A stretch of 64,000 nucleotides of DNA. It comes from Vitellaria paradoxa. Its lineage: Eukaryota; Streptophyta; Magnoliopsida; Ericales; Sapotaceae. This document shows, in pieces, positions 55,192 through 64,000 of the stretch. The stretch lies in assembly GCA_019916065.1 (NCBI GenBank), contig CM034239.1:39208419-39272418 (forward strand). The letters run 5' to 3'. Each line of letters opens with the position of its first letter. The stretch's first letter is position 1. The notes below the pieces were generated by a model, which was not told the DNA's origin, did no database searches, and saw only the letters and a program-made list of their open reading frames with translations. The translations under genes were made by a program, and so were the position numbers.

Positions 55192-56669
55192 TGATTACAC
55201 TTGAAAAGTGTAATTACAAACTCCCTAATTCAACACATATTAATGCATTTAAATAAGTAAAGTTGAAGTTTTAGTGTTATTGTATTACTTTTACTTTTAT
55301 TGTTTTATTTGCAGGGAAAAGGGCAAGGATGTCGAAGTTTATAGCTATGGAGAGGGCCAAGAAGACGAGGAAAAAGTCATGGTTCAAACCTCACCTTTGA
55401 TGGAAAAGACTAGCCCAAAGACCAAACCTAAAGGAGGAAGAAAAGCAAACTAAGAGATACTAGGGGGTCCCGACCATCACCTCTAGACGGTTGGGACCAC
55501 AGTGCACTTAAATTGAAGAAATAGCTTTTTGTGGTCCCGACCCCCCTCCAGACAGTCGGGACCACCGTGACCTTTGCAGCCCACGTGAGAAGCTCCTCTT
55601 TTAGGGCTTCTTTGCGTCTTTATAAGGACCCATTGCATGGCCATGAGGGGGATGCCTCCTTTGAAGATTCCACAACTACATTGAGAATTAGATTAGGTTT
55701 GAGAGTGATTTTTACGTTTTAAAGTTTTGTTGATGGATGTTTTTGGAGTTTTATTCTTCATCTTTGCGTTGTTAGTTCATCTCTTCTTTTACACAAGTTA
55801 TATCGTAAGTTATATTTCGTTTCGCTCTTTAATATGATGTTTCGTTTATTTCAATTAATAAATAGCATGATTGAATGTTTGTTTATTGTTTTTGTGATGT
55901 TTACAATGGTTGTAGTGTAAAACCCTAATCTTGATTCAAGAAAAAGTAGTTCACGAAAATGCCTTGGGGTGTTCGTAGTTCCTTCTCGTAGGTTGCGAAA
56001 TCTCTTGCGAAGGGATCTACCTTTCACAAATCCATTTTTATCTATTTCGAAAACATTCGAATACGAAAACCCTTAACCATATCCATTTGAGATCACTGGT
56101 ATGGATTTTCATAACTAATTGTTTAAACACTTTCGAATAGGATTAAAAATCAGATTTAAATTCACTTCTCGTTTGTTTAATTGAAAAACCTTCGGAAACA
56201 AAGGTCTTTAACCATATCCGCTTGAGAACACTAGTACTAACCTTTGATTAAAATATTCTTAATACTTTTCAAACTAAACCCTAATTGAGATTTAAATAAA
56301 CGCATCCCAAGGCAAAGTAGTGAACTACCCAGACTTGAAAGTTGAATCAAGAATCTTTTTAATATCATGCTTGTTTTCTAATTTAATTTCTGAGTTAATC
56401 AATTTGCTTTAAAATTCAATTTTATTGCATTTGAATTTAATATCACAATTCTTTCACTCCAACATTCTCAACCTAACCATTCTCAGACATCCTATAAAAT
56501 CCAAAATTGGTTTAAATTAATTTAGGTTCACCTACTAGCTAAGAGAACAAGTCTAGAGCTTTTAATGAAGCCCTCCCTGTGGATTTGACCTCAGACTCGC
56601 TGAGTTTAAAACTACGAGTGCCCACTTGCACTTGAGAGGTAGAACCCAAACATATTTTAGGGTCGGTCA
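55192..56669 (+). repeat. 3' LTR of element M
   Basis: TGATTACACTTGAAAAGTG ... GGGTCGGTCA, 1478 bp, pairs with the split 5' LTR. Palindrome cluster 55466-55563. The U5 hairpin is in a compensated form CTCAG-ACTCG-CTGAG (56590-56604). In the first 150 bp I count about seven differences from the 5' LTR, so the insertion is not very recent. Confidence 0.94.
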
Positions 56670-57720
56670 GAGTGGTAAAATCATTCAAAAGCCTACTGAC
56701 CCTAGAGCTAATGCCCTTAGTGAGAAGTCAGGTTCAAATGGTAATGGGGAGGTTGAAAAGGTGAGTGATGGAAAGGGAAAAGAGAAAGAGAAGAGGAGAG
56801 TAAATGTTGAGAAAGAGAATGGAGGGATTGAAAAAGAGAGTGAGGAGGAAACTAGTGAGGGGCCATTGGTTAGACCAATTAACCATCCTGTTGAGAATAT
56901 GCCTAGACCACATTTTCCCCAGATATTAGCAAAGGGCAAGAATGAGGTGTTGAACTCAAAAATTTATGAGATTTTTAAACAAGTGAGAATCAACATCCCA
57001 TTACTTGAAGCTATCAAGCAGAATCCCTCTTATGCTAAGTTTCTTAAGGATATATGCACTATGAAGAGGAAGCTCAACATCAAGGAAAAAGCTTTCTTGA
57101 CGGAACAAGTGAGTGTAATAATCCAGCGTGACACACCTCCTAAGTATAAGGATCCTGGATGTCCAACCATTTCATACATCATAGGGAATCACATTGTTGG
57201 TAGAGCTCTACTTGACCTAGGTGCTAATGTCAACCTTTTACCTTACACTGTTTATCAGCAACTAGGCTTAGGTGAGCTGAAACCCACCAGAGTGACATTG
57301 CACTTGGCTGACCGATCAGTCAAAATGCCCAAGAGTGTGGTGGAAGACGTATTGGTCCAAGTAGACAAGTTCTACTTTCCGGTTGACTTCATCGTATTGG
57401 ACACCCAACCAATTCTAAGCCCTACCCAATCCATTCCAGGCATTCTTGGTAGACCCTTTCTTGCTACGTCCAATGCAGTGATCAATTGTAGGAGTAGGGT
57501 AACTTTCTCTTGGGAATATGACCATGGAGATGAATATCTTTCGGGTAAGAAAGCAAATGGGAGAGTGTGAGGATATTAGGGAGGTGGATGTGATCCATGC
57601 TTTGAGTGAGAAGTATTTTGAGAAGTCTTATTTGGAGGATCCTCAAGAGAATGCTTTAGTGAGGAGTGAAAGATGTGAAGTGTTGGATGGAGAAAAGTGC
57701 ATGGATTTTGAGTATTGATA
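56670..57720 (+). pseudogene. Athila Gag C-terminus and protease (element L), broken
   Basis: This continues Gag from 38185. A long charged linker (GKGKEKEKRRVNVEKENGG) is followed by PHFPQILAKGKNEVLNSKI, the Athila-specific ENKAFLTEQ-like block (KEKAFLTEQVSVIIQ) and the protease: GRALLDLGANVNLLPY (active site DLGA instead of DSGA), PTRVTLHLADRSVKMPKSVV, FPVDFIVLD and GILGRPFLATS. The frame shifts near 57505 to NMTMEMNIFRVRKQ, ending near 57717. Confidence 0.85.
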
Positions 57721-58940
57721 GATATGAGGGAGGATGTTATGGCACTTAGTGGCTGGGTGCCCATGTTTGAACCTTTAGAACCATCTTTAACCAAACCTAA
57801 GCCATCCGTTGAATGTCCTCCATGCCTTCCTAGGAAACCTTTGCCCAGTGAACTGAAATATGCATTTCTAGGAGAGGGTAAGACATTCCTAGTGGTTATT
57901 TCCTCGAGGTTAGAAGAAGTTCAAGAAAAGAAGTTATTAGCAGTCTTGAGTGCGCACTGAAAAGCTTTAGGTTGGATAGTGGCTGATCTTCAAGATATTA
58001 GTCCTCTTGTGTGTACTTATCATATATACCTTGAAGACGAGGCCAACCAATAAGGCAAATGCAAAAAAAACTAAACCCCAACATAAAAGAAGTGGTAAAA
58101 GGAGAAGTACTTAAACTACTTGATGTGGGTATCATTTACCCTATCTCTGACTCAAAGTGGGTGAGCCCTACTCAAGTGGTTCCTAAAAAGTCTGGTATCA
58201 CTGTAGTTGAGAATGAGAAAGAAGAGTTAGTACCTCAACGTACCCAGACTGGATGGCGTATGTGTATTGACTATAGGCAGTTGAATGCAGTGACCCAGAA
58301 GGACCATTTTCCACTTCCTTTTCTAAACCAAGTACTTGAGAGAGTAGCGGGGAGATCTTTTTATTATTTTCTTAACGGGTACTCAGGATATAATCAGGTT
58401 GAGATAGCACTTGAAGATCAAGAGAAAACCACATTCACATGCTCTTTTAGCACCTTTGCATATAGGCAAATGCCATTTGGGTTATGCAATGCACCTGCGA
58501 CCTTCCAAAGATGTGTAATGAGCATCTTTAGTGATATGGTTGAGCTATTTTTAGAGGTTTTCATGGATGATTTCTCTGTATATGGGGATACATTCGATGA
58601 ATGCTTAACCAACCTTAAAAAGGTGTTAGTACGATGTGAGGAGAATCACTTGGTGTTAAATTGGGAAAAGTGCCATTTCATGGTACAGCAGGGAATTGTT
58701 TGGGGCATATACTATCATGTCGAGGAATTGAGGTAGATAAAGCTAAAGTGGAACTTATTCAAAACTTACCTACCCCTCGATGTGTGAAGGACGTAAAGTC
58801 ATTCTTGGGACATGCTAGGTTTTATCAGTGATTCATTCAGTCCTTTAGCTCTATTGCTCGTCCCCTATGCTCTCTATTGTCTCATGATGTTCCATTTGAT
58901 TAGATAGCATCATGCCAAAAGGCATTCGATAGACTTAAAC
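57721..58940 (+). pseudogene. Athila reverse transcriptase (element L), broken
   Basis: The pre-RT segment (LPSELKYAFLGEGKTF, ISSRLEEVQEKKLLAVL) has stops near 57958 and 58050. RT blocks follow in one frame from 58059: VGIIYPISDSKWVSPTQVVP, MCIDYRQLNAVTQKDHFPLP, FYYFLNGYSGYNQ (Asp lost: usually FLDGYSGYNQ), MPFGLCNAPATFQRC and VFMDDFSVYG. A frameshift near 58700 leads to the thumb (SFLGHARFY). The change of the first catalytic Asp to Asn by itself would abolish polymerase activity. Confidence 0.88.
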
Positions 58941-58942
58941 AA

Positions 58943-59602
58943 TTGCTTACCACTACTCCTATTATGCAAAGCCCGGATTGGTCTTTACTATTTGAGCTTA
59001 TGTGTGATGCTAATGATTTTACAGTGGGTACGCTTTTACGGCAACGAAGAGAAGGAACACCTTATGTTATTTACTATGCTAGTAAGACCTTGAATGAAGC
59101 TCAAGTTAACTATACCATCACTGAAAAAGAGCTTCTAGCGGTAGTTTTTGCCCTAGACAAGTTTAGGTCGTATTTGGTAGGTTCTCATGTCACAGTGTTT
59201 ACGGACCATGCAGCCTTGAAATATCTTCTTTCCAAACAAGAGGCAAAACCCCGTCTAATTAGATGGATGCTACTCCTCCAAGAATTTGATTTGGAAATCA
59301 AGGACAAGAAAGGAGTAGAAAATATGGTAGCTGACCATTTGTCTAGATTACCTCATCTTGTGTCCAACTCTAGTGACCTACCAATTAATGAGCATTTTCC
59401 TGATGAGCATATCATGCATATTAGCACCAATCCTCCAATCCAACCTCCTTGGTATGCAGATATTGCTAACTTCTTAGTAACTGGCCAGATGCCTTCACAT
59501 TGGACAAAGATTGATAAAGGTAAATTCTTACGTAATGTTCATAATTTCTTTTGGGATGAACCTTACCTTTACAAGTATTGTCCAAATCAAATTGTGAGAT
59601 GA
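58943..59602 (+). pseudogene. Athila RNase H (element L)
   Basis: [18 protein letters not shown] (first Asp), [20 protein letters not shown] (Glu), [14 protein letters not shown] (Asp) and [13 protein letters not shown] are in one frame, followed by the connection ([20 protein letters not shown]) to integrase. It ends in a stop at 59600, most likely CGA to TGA. All catalytic residues of the fold are visible. Confidence 0.88.
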
Positions 59603-60740
59603 TGCATTCCTGATGATAAAATCCATAGCGTTATTGAGTTCCGTTACACTTTAGCCTGTGGAGGTCACTTTTCTTCAAAGAAAACTACCGCTAAAATTAT
59701 TCAATGCGGACTTTATTGGCCTTCCATGTTTAAGGATGTGCATGACTACTGTTTAAGATATGACCGTTGCCAACGCTTAAGAGCCCTATCTAGACGTAAT
59801 GAGATGCCTCAAAACCCGGTAATCATATTAGAAATTTTTGATTGTTCAGGGATAGACTTCATGGGACCATTCCCTAAGTCGTTTGGTTTTGAATATATTC
59901 TAGTGGCTATAGACCATGTGTCAAAATAGGTAGAGGCCATTGCCACTCACACCAATGACCACCGAGTAGTGGTCAAGTTCTTAACAAAACATATCTTTTC
60001 TTGTTTTTGGGATGCCAAGAGCAATCATTAGTGATGGAGGTAAGCATTTTTGCAATAAACCCATTGGTATCCTAATACACAAATATGGTGTGATGCACAA
60101 AGTGGGAACTGCTTATCACTCACAAAATAGTGGCCAAGTTGAATTAGCAAATAGGGAGATTAAGAGTATTCTTGAAAAGACCGTCAATCCCACTAGAAAA
60201 GATTGGTCTTTCAGATTAGTTGATACATTGTGGGCACACCGGATGGCTTATAAGACCATTTTGGGTATGTCTTCGTATCGTCTTATTTTTGGCAAGGCTT
60301 GCCACTTACCCGTTAAGATGGAACATAGGGCTTATTGGGCAATCCAGCAATTTAATGGGAGTATAGATGATGCCGGTGTTTTTCGAAAGCTTCAACTCAA
60401 TGAACTTGAAGAATTAAGAAATGATGCTTTTGAAAATGCAAAATTTGCAAAGGCTAAGATGAAGGAATTACATGACAAGCATATTCGTAGGAAATCCTTT
60501 CATGTTGGCCAAAAGGTTTTAATATATGATTCAAGGTTACATCTTTTCCCAGGGAAGCTTCAATCTAGGTGGTGTCGTCCTTTTATTATCCTTTCCGTCT
60601 CAGGACATGGTGTGTGTGAGATACACAACCCATGAAATAACACCACTTTCAAGGTTAATGGCCATCGTCTCAAACCATATTTAGAAAACTTCATGGTGGA
60701 AATTGAAACGTGGGATCTTTTAGATCCCGTCCCTTACGAG
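59603..60740 (+). pseudogene. Athila integrase (element L), broken
   Basis: The zinc-binding HHCC region is degraded (GGHFSSKKTTAKIIQCGLYW ... YDRCQRL). Core: DCSGIDFMGPFPKSFGFEYI (first Asp), [12 protein letters not shown] (second Asp), [19 protein letters not shown] (Glu), then [39 protein letters not shown] and the [12 protein letters not shown] module ending near 60740. Breaks lie at 59929 (Trp to stop), 59930-60011 and 60635. Confidence 0.87.
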
Positions 60741-60892
60741 TAAAAAAGAATTAGGACGTGGTCGTAGTTGTATCATAGTTAAGATTAGGCTAGGTTTAAT
60801 CTTTTCTTTGTTTTAGGATTTTGATTTTTAGTTTAGGTATTCTTTCGTTATTAAAAGCTAAACCTTAACAATTTGTAAAAATCCCACTTAGT

Positions 60893-61002
60893 TGTCCGGA
60901 CCCCCCAGACCAAACGGTCTAGACCACAGTATATATGCTTAGCCAAAGTTGTGAGGGGGACTAATCTGTGGTCTACACCCCCCACCCCGGACGGTCCGGA
61001 CC
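60893..61002 (+). promoter_or_regulatory. Palindrome cluster upstream of env-like gene (L)
   Basis: TGTCCGGACC, GGTCTAGACC, GGTCTACACC and GGTCCGGACC start at 60893, 60916, 60970 and 60993. This is the same 2+2 layout and word as in LTR U3 regions of GGTCCGGACC-type elements. Confidence 0.5.
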
Positions 61003-61470
61003 CTGCAACTTTTAAAACCCCCGATTCGGCCACTCTTTGCCTTAATTCCCCTCTTCTAACTCCAAATACTCTCAAGCTCCTTCTCTTTACTCGGTGCTCT
61101 CTTCAAGAATTAAGGTTCCTGACGGTTGTCAAGCATCTTCAACCCTTCTTCTTCGAGTATAAGCTACCCAAGGTATGCTTTCTTGTACATTTCAAACCCT
61201 AGGTAGTTAGTAATTCCATTACTCTTCAAACCCGAGCTTCCAAGCTTCAAGGGTTTCAGATTTCTTGTGAGAAGAAGCTTTATTTCAAGTCTTTAACAGG
61301 GGTAGGAAGTAATTAATCCATTTAAGTGAATTCCTTCACTCCTCACTCTTTCTTCCTGTGTGGTTCACAAATTGGGTCCAAGGGTTCAAAAACCCACCAA
61401 TATTTGAGCTCAATTACTGATTTTCAAAGCTTTCCTTTGCAATTTTCATTGGAAATTTGTTAATTGAATT

Positions 61471-61651
61471 CATGGTAGATGTTGCATGGCCACCGAAATT
61501 GTGGAATGGACTCTCTTTGGGTGGATGTTGTATGGCCACCTAGAGGATTGAATTTGTGGAACCTATCTTGGGTGGATGATGTATGGCCACCATGAGGTTT
61601 AAAATTGTTGAATTAGTTGCAAACATTCATGGTGGATGTTGTATGGCCACC
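61471..61651 (+). repeat. Four dispersed copies of a 21-bp hairpin repeat
   Basis: GGTGGATGTTGTATGGCCACC-like units end at 61494, 61540, 61591 and 61651. Each has GGTGG at one end and CCACC at the other, with ATGGCCA inside. Spacing is 46-60 bp. Confidence 0.75.
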
Positions 61652-61782
61652 TAATTTTGTCTATTGTTAATACATTTATTTTGATTTTCATGTACATCTT
61701 TCATTAGAACAGGCCACTGAACTTGTGTGGCCATAAGGTTGGCAGAGCTAATCATTGAATATTTGCTATTGTATTTGTAGCT

Positions 61783-62878
61783 CCCGTGGCCCCAAGAACT
61801 AAGAAGCTACAATTAGGGACCACATCATTTGATAGAAGTCGATTTTGAAAGGGATAAGCTGAACAGAAATATGATGATACTTTGGGAAATAAGTCAATGG
61901 TGATTGAGCATTTTTGGAAAATCGATCAATTTAGGCATAGTGAATTCATGCTTGAACAAAATTTTAAAGGGAGGTAGTGGATGAATGTGACAAAATTTCA
62001 TGCTTATTGTATAGTTGACTTGGTCAAGGAATTTTATGCCAATTTCAAAGAAAGATCGATTATAAGGCAAAGGGGTAGAGAACGACTTATTAGTTGGGTC
62101 AGGGGAGTTGAAATTACACTTACACTGGATGACTTTGCGGTAGTATTTCAAGTACCTAGAGTTGCCAACCCAGAATTTACTTATCCAGCTGAGGGTACTC
62201 CTCATTTCCCAACTGTGGTGTCAGAAATCTTAGCAGAGGGCCAAGAATAGGATGGGGAATATAGGAAACCCGCATCAGTGCTGAAAGATAAATACTAGGC
62301 GTTACACATGTTCTCCTGTTACCTCAAAATAGAAACTCTGACTGTACTCCTCTTAGAGCCAAACTTATTTATGCGATTGGAACTAGGATGACAATTGACT
62401 TACCCTCATATATTTGGCACCAAATAGCATATACTTGTGAACACCCTAGAGCTCTAGCAGCCTTACCTTTTGGCGGAGCACTCATGAGATTTTTAGAAAA
62501 AAATGAGTTCATATCACAGATGACCTACCCATAGCCTCAGGGCTTCAACCATTTAATATCACATCCTATGTCAAATCCAGAGGCTTGATTTCAAAGAAGA
62601 AAATGAGGGTAGAGGAGTCTAAGGAAGAGGGTGAACCATCCCATGTCCAAGAGGAATGAGAGGGAGAGGCAGATAAGGATGAAGAGGAGATTACTAATGT
62701 TGAATTGGCCAATCAGATTGGAGCTCGGGCCGAACATCTTAGTGTCATGGAATAGAATCAAAAAGCTGACCACCAGCTCCTGCTGCGCATACACCAAAGC
62801 CAGCAGACTTAGGGCCACCTCTTACAAAGCATCTTGGATTATATCAGAGAGCCTCATCCACCACCACCCCCACTGTGA
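61783..62878 (+). pseudogene. env-like protein (putative plant transposon protein) of element L, broken
   Basis: In order: KKLQLGTTSFDRSRF, NKSMVIEHFWKIDQFRHSEF, then the longest open piece 61981-62250 (MNVTKFHAYCIVDLVKEFYA, RGRERLISWVRGVEITLTLD, FAVVFQVPRVANPEF), LRAKLIYAIGTRMTIDLPSY, PRALAALPFGGALMRFLEK, an acidic stretch (EEGEADKDEEEITN), NQKADHQLLLRIHQSQQ and a REPHPPPPPL tail ending at 62878. It matches K (32083-33275) and the tail at 3140-3535. At least three frameshifts and several stops are present. Athila frames at this place are called env-like; no membrane span is evident here. Confidence 0.75.
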
Positions 62879-63238
62879 TTGATTTTATGTTTCTTTTCTC
62901 TCTGAGAGTTTAGGAGTGAGCCTTTTGCTTATTTTGTAATCCTAAAACTCTTTATTTCACTTTAGCCAGTGGGATGAATGTATACTTATGCTCTTTTAGT
63001 TTAATTTGACATTTTGAGTTTATTTTACATTTTATTGGTATTGTTCTTTTGATTCTTGAGCATATTGATGTTACTTTGTGTTGGATTGTGGGTTGCTTAT
63101 GTTCTTAAAATTCTATTTTCCTATGCTCTGCAAAGAACAGGTATTTCAACTCTGGTCCAACTGACAATAAATGTAAACAAGAGGAACCTAGTAACTTGAT
63201 TATGTGTAAGAAACGTAAGTGGGATGACATAACCTTTC
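62879..63238 (+). other. 3' non-coding region of element L
   Basis: Aligns with 3536-3916. No gene seen. It is cut at 63238 by an LTR. Confidence 0.6.
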
Positions 63239-64000
63239 TGATTACGCTTGAAAAGTGTAATCATTTTCTTAATTTCCTATTGTTATTAATAAAGGTTTAG
63301 AGTTAATTCATTTAATTTAATAACATTTCAAGGTTTTTGCTTAATTTCTTTTTCTTATGCAGCAAATGTGTTTAGAAGCAAGGAAAGGATCCAAAATTGA
63401 CATCAAAGGCTCGGAGGGACGTAAGGAAGACTGGGAAAAGCTCGAAAAAGATGAAGATCAAGCAAAAAATGAATGATAAGGTGCCTGAGTGCGTTGAAAC
63501 CTGAATAGAAGCTGAAAGCAGCAGAAGAAAAGAGGCTACTGCCCCCTACCGTCCCGACGCCGCAAGTCCAAGAAGTCAGTTTTAGCGTTTTTCAGTTGCC
63601 TATATATACATACTTTGTACCCAACCTAAAGGGGGAACACACGATTTAGGGTTTATTTTTCTGAGAGTTTTTCTTTACTTTCTGAGAGTTTTCTTTAACT
63701 TTGGATTGAAGATTTGGATTCAAGCGGAGTTTTACATAGCAGTTAATTGAAGTTGCAAATTTTATTCATCAATGAAGTTTGCTTTCTTTATCTCTTCTTT
63801 TACTTTCTGTTTTGTTTATTCTATTAACATGCTAGCGTAGATTCGTTCTTGATTCAACCCATCAATGATGGGTGAATCTTTATTTGAATGTTGGATGTGA
63901 TTGAATTCAAGCATGCAACGTAAAAATTGCATGTTTAGGTTCTTGTTTTTTTTCCAAGACAGTTTCAGGTGTTTTCAAAACCTTCGAAAACTTGTGTAAT
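63239..64000 (+). repeat. LTR of a further Athila-like element, first 762 bp
   Basis: This starts TGATTACGCTTGAAAAGTG (same terminal hairpin type). The rest diverges from all other LTRs in the window, including L's 5' LTR. A degenerate palindrome CGTCCCGACG is near 63549. A TATATATA box is near 63600, a leader with CTGAGAGTTTTTC repeats follows, then TTCTTGATTCAACCCATCAA. The presumed 5-bp target is CTTTC (63234-63238); the other side is outside the window. Confidence 0.75.

Larger units (their letters stand above)
38186..56669 (+). mobile_element. Element M: gag-only LTR retrotransposon in L gag (split by N), TSD GAGTG
   Basis: 5' LTR 38186-38904 plus 50181-50943, PBS, Gag-like frame, 3' non-coding region, 3' LTR 55192-56669. 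Target copies are GAATG (38181-38185) and GAGTG (56670-56674); one G-to-A change in the left copy explains the difference, because GAGTG restores L's reading frame. Internal length without N is 4248 bp. No pol is present. Confidence 0.92.
60741..61782 (+). other. Spacer between integrase and env-like gene (L): palindrome cluster, promoter and intron-like signals
   Basis: Contains decamers at 60893, 60916, 60970 and 60993 (pairs 23 bp apart, 54 bp between pairs), a TATATATG box at about 60930 and ACTTTTAAAACC at 61007, a pyrimidine-rich leader, a donor-like CCAAG/GTATGC near 61172, four hairpin repeats (61471-61651) and an acceptor-like TATTTGTAG near 61780. Together they suggest a separate, spliced transcript for the env-like frame; this is inferred. 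Confidence 0.45.
34965..63238 (+). mobile_element. Element L: autonomous Athila-type retrotransposon (split by M; 3' LTR outside window)
   Basis: Parts are the 5' LTR (34965-36518), tRNA-Asp PBS, gag (36625-38185), an 18.5-kb insertion (38186-56669), then PR, RT, RNase H, INT (56670-60740) and env-like gene. The Gag frame is restored across the insertion. The LTR at 63239 does not match L's 5' LTR and is taken as a further insertion, so L's own 3' LTR should lie to the right. Confidence 0.85.

Overview
This window is plant nuclear DNA, almost certainly intergenic heterochromatin of an angiosperm. It consists entirely of nested, decayed LTR retrotransposons plus one piece of an endogenous plant pararetrovirus. 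I found no host gene, tRNA, rRNA or CRISPR array. The evidence is Athila-type Gag, Pol and env-like reading frames, tRNA-Asp primer binding sites, one chromodomain-bearing Tekay-type element, 5-bp target duplications around TG...CA LTRs, and AT-rich sequence whose stop codons mostly look like C-to-T or G-to-A changes. The species cannot be told from this.

Layout, left to right. 1-1631 is the right part of a + LTR, next to a truncated - LTR (1632-3139). 3140-8104 is the 3' end of an L-type Athila element (env-like tail, long 3' non-coding region), broken by a solo LTR (3961-5709). Its 3' LTR starts at 8105 and is split by a complete 8.26-kb gag-only element on the - strand (G, 8171-16431), resuming at 16437-17946. 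17947 to about 25.4 kb is a Tekay chromovirus on the - strand (gag, PR, RT-RNase H, INT with chromodomain), with a 2.04-kb solo LTR in gag. About 25640-28255 is a - strand caulimovirid (pararetrovirus) protease-RT-RNase H fossil. 28256-34964 is a - strand autonomous Athila (K) carrying a 1-kb internal inversion. At 34965 a + Athila (L) interrupts K. L's gag is split at 38185 and its pol resumes at 56670. The 18.5 kb between is a gag-only element (M), whose 5' LTR contains a second gag-only element of the same family (N, - strand), whose own 5' LTR contains two solo LTRs. L continues through pol and an env-like gene to 63238, where another LTR starts and runs off the window.

Relative order of insertion can be read off: pararetrovirus, then K, then L, then M, then N, then the two solo LTRs, a six-layer nest. 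The autonomous elements (K, L) could have supplied Pol. The gag-only elements (G, M, N) keep LTRs, a tRNA-Asp PBS, one Gag-like frame and a conserved 3' non-coding region.

The most interesting signals are non-coding. Every Athila-like LTR has (i) a cluster of CpG-centred 8-10 bp palindromes upstream of the TATA box, spaced close to multiples of a DNA helical turn (21-44-21 bp in three families, 20-21 bp in another), with the word (GGTCCGGACC or GGGCGCCC) exchanged on an otherwise shared U3; (ii) tandem hairpins in the transcribed leader whose stems covary while the loops stay constant; (iii) family-specific inverted repeats at the LTR start. The same palindrome words recur upstream of the env-like gene in both autonomous elements and in the unrelated Tekay LTR.
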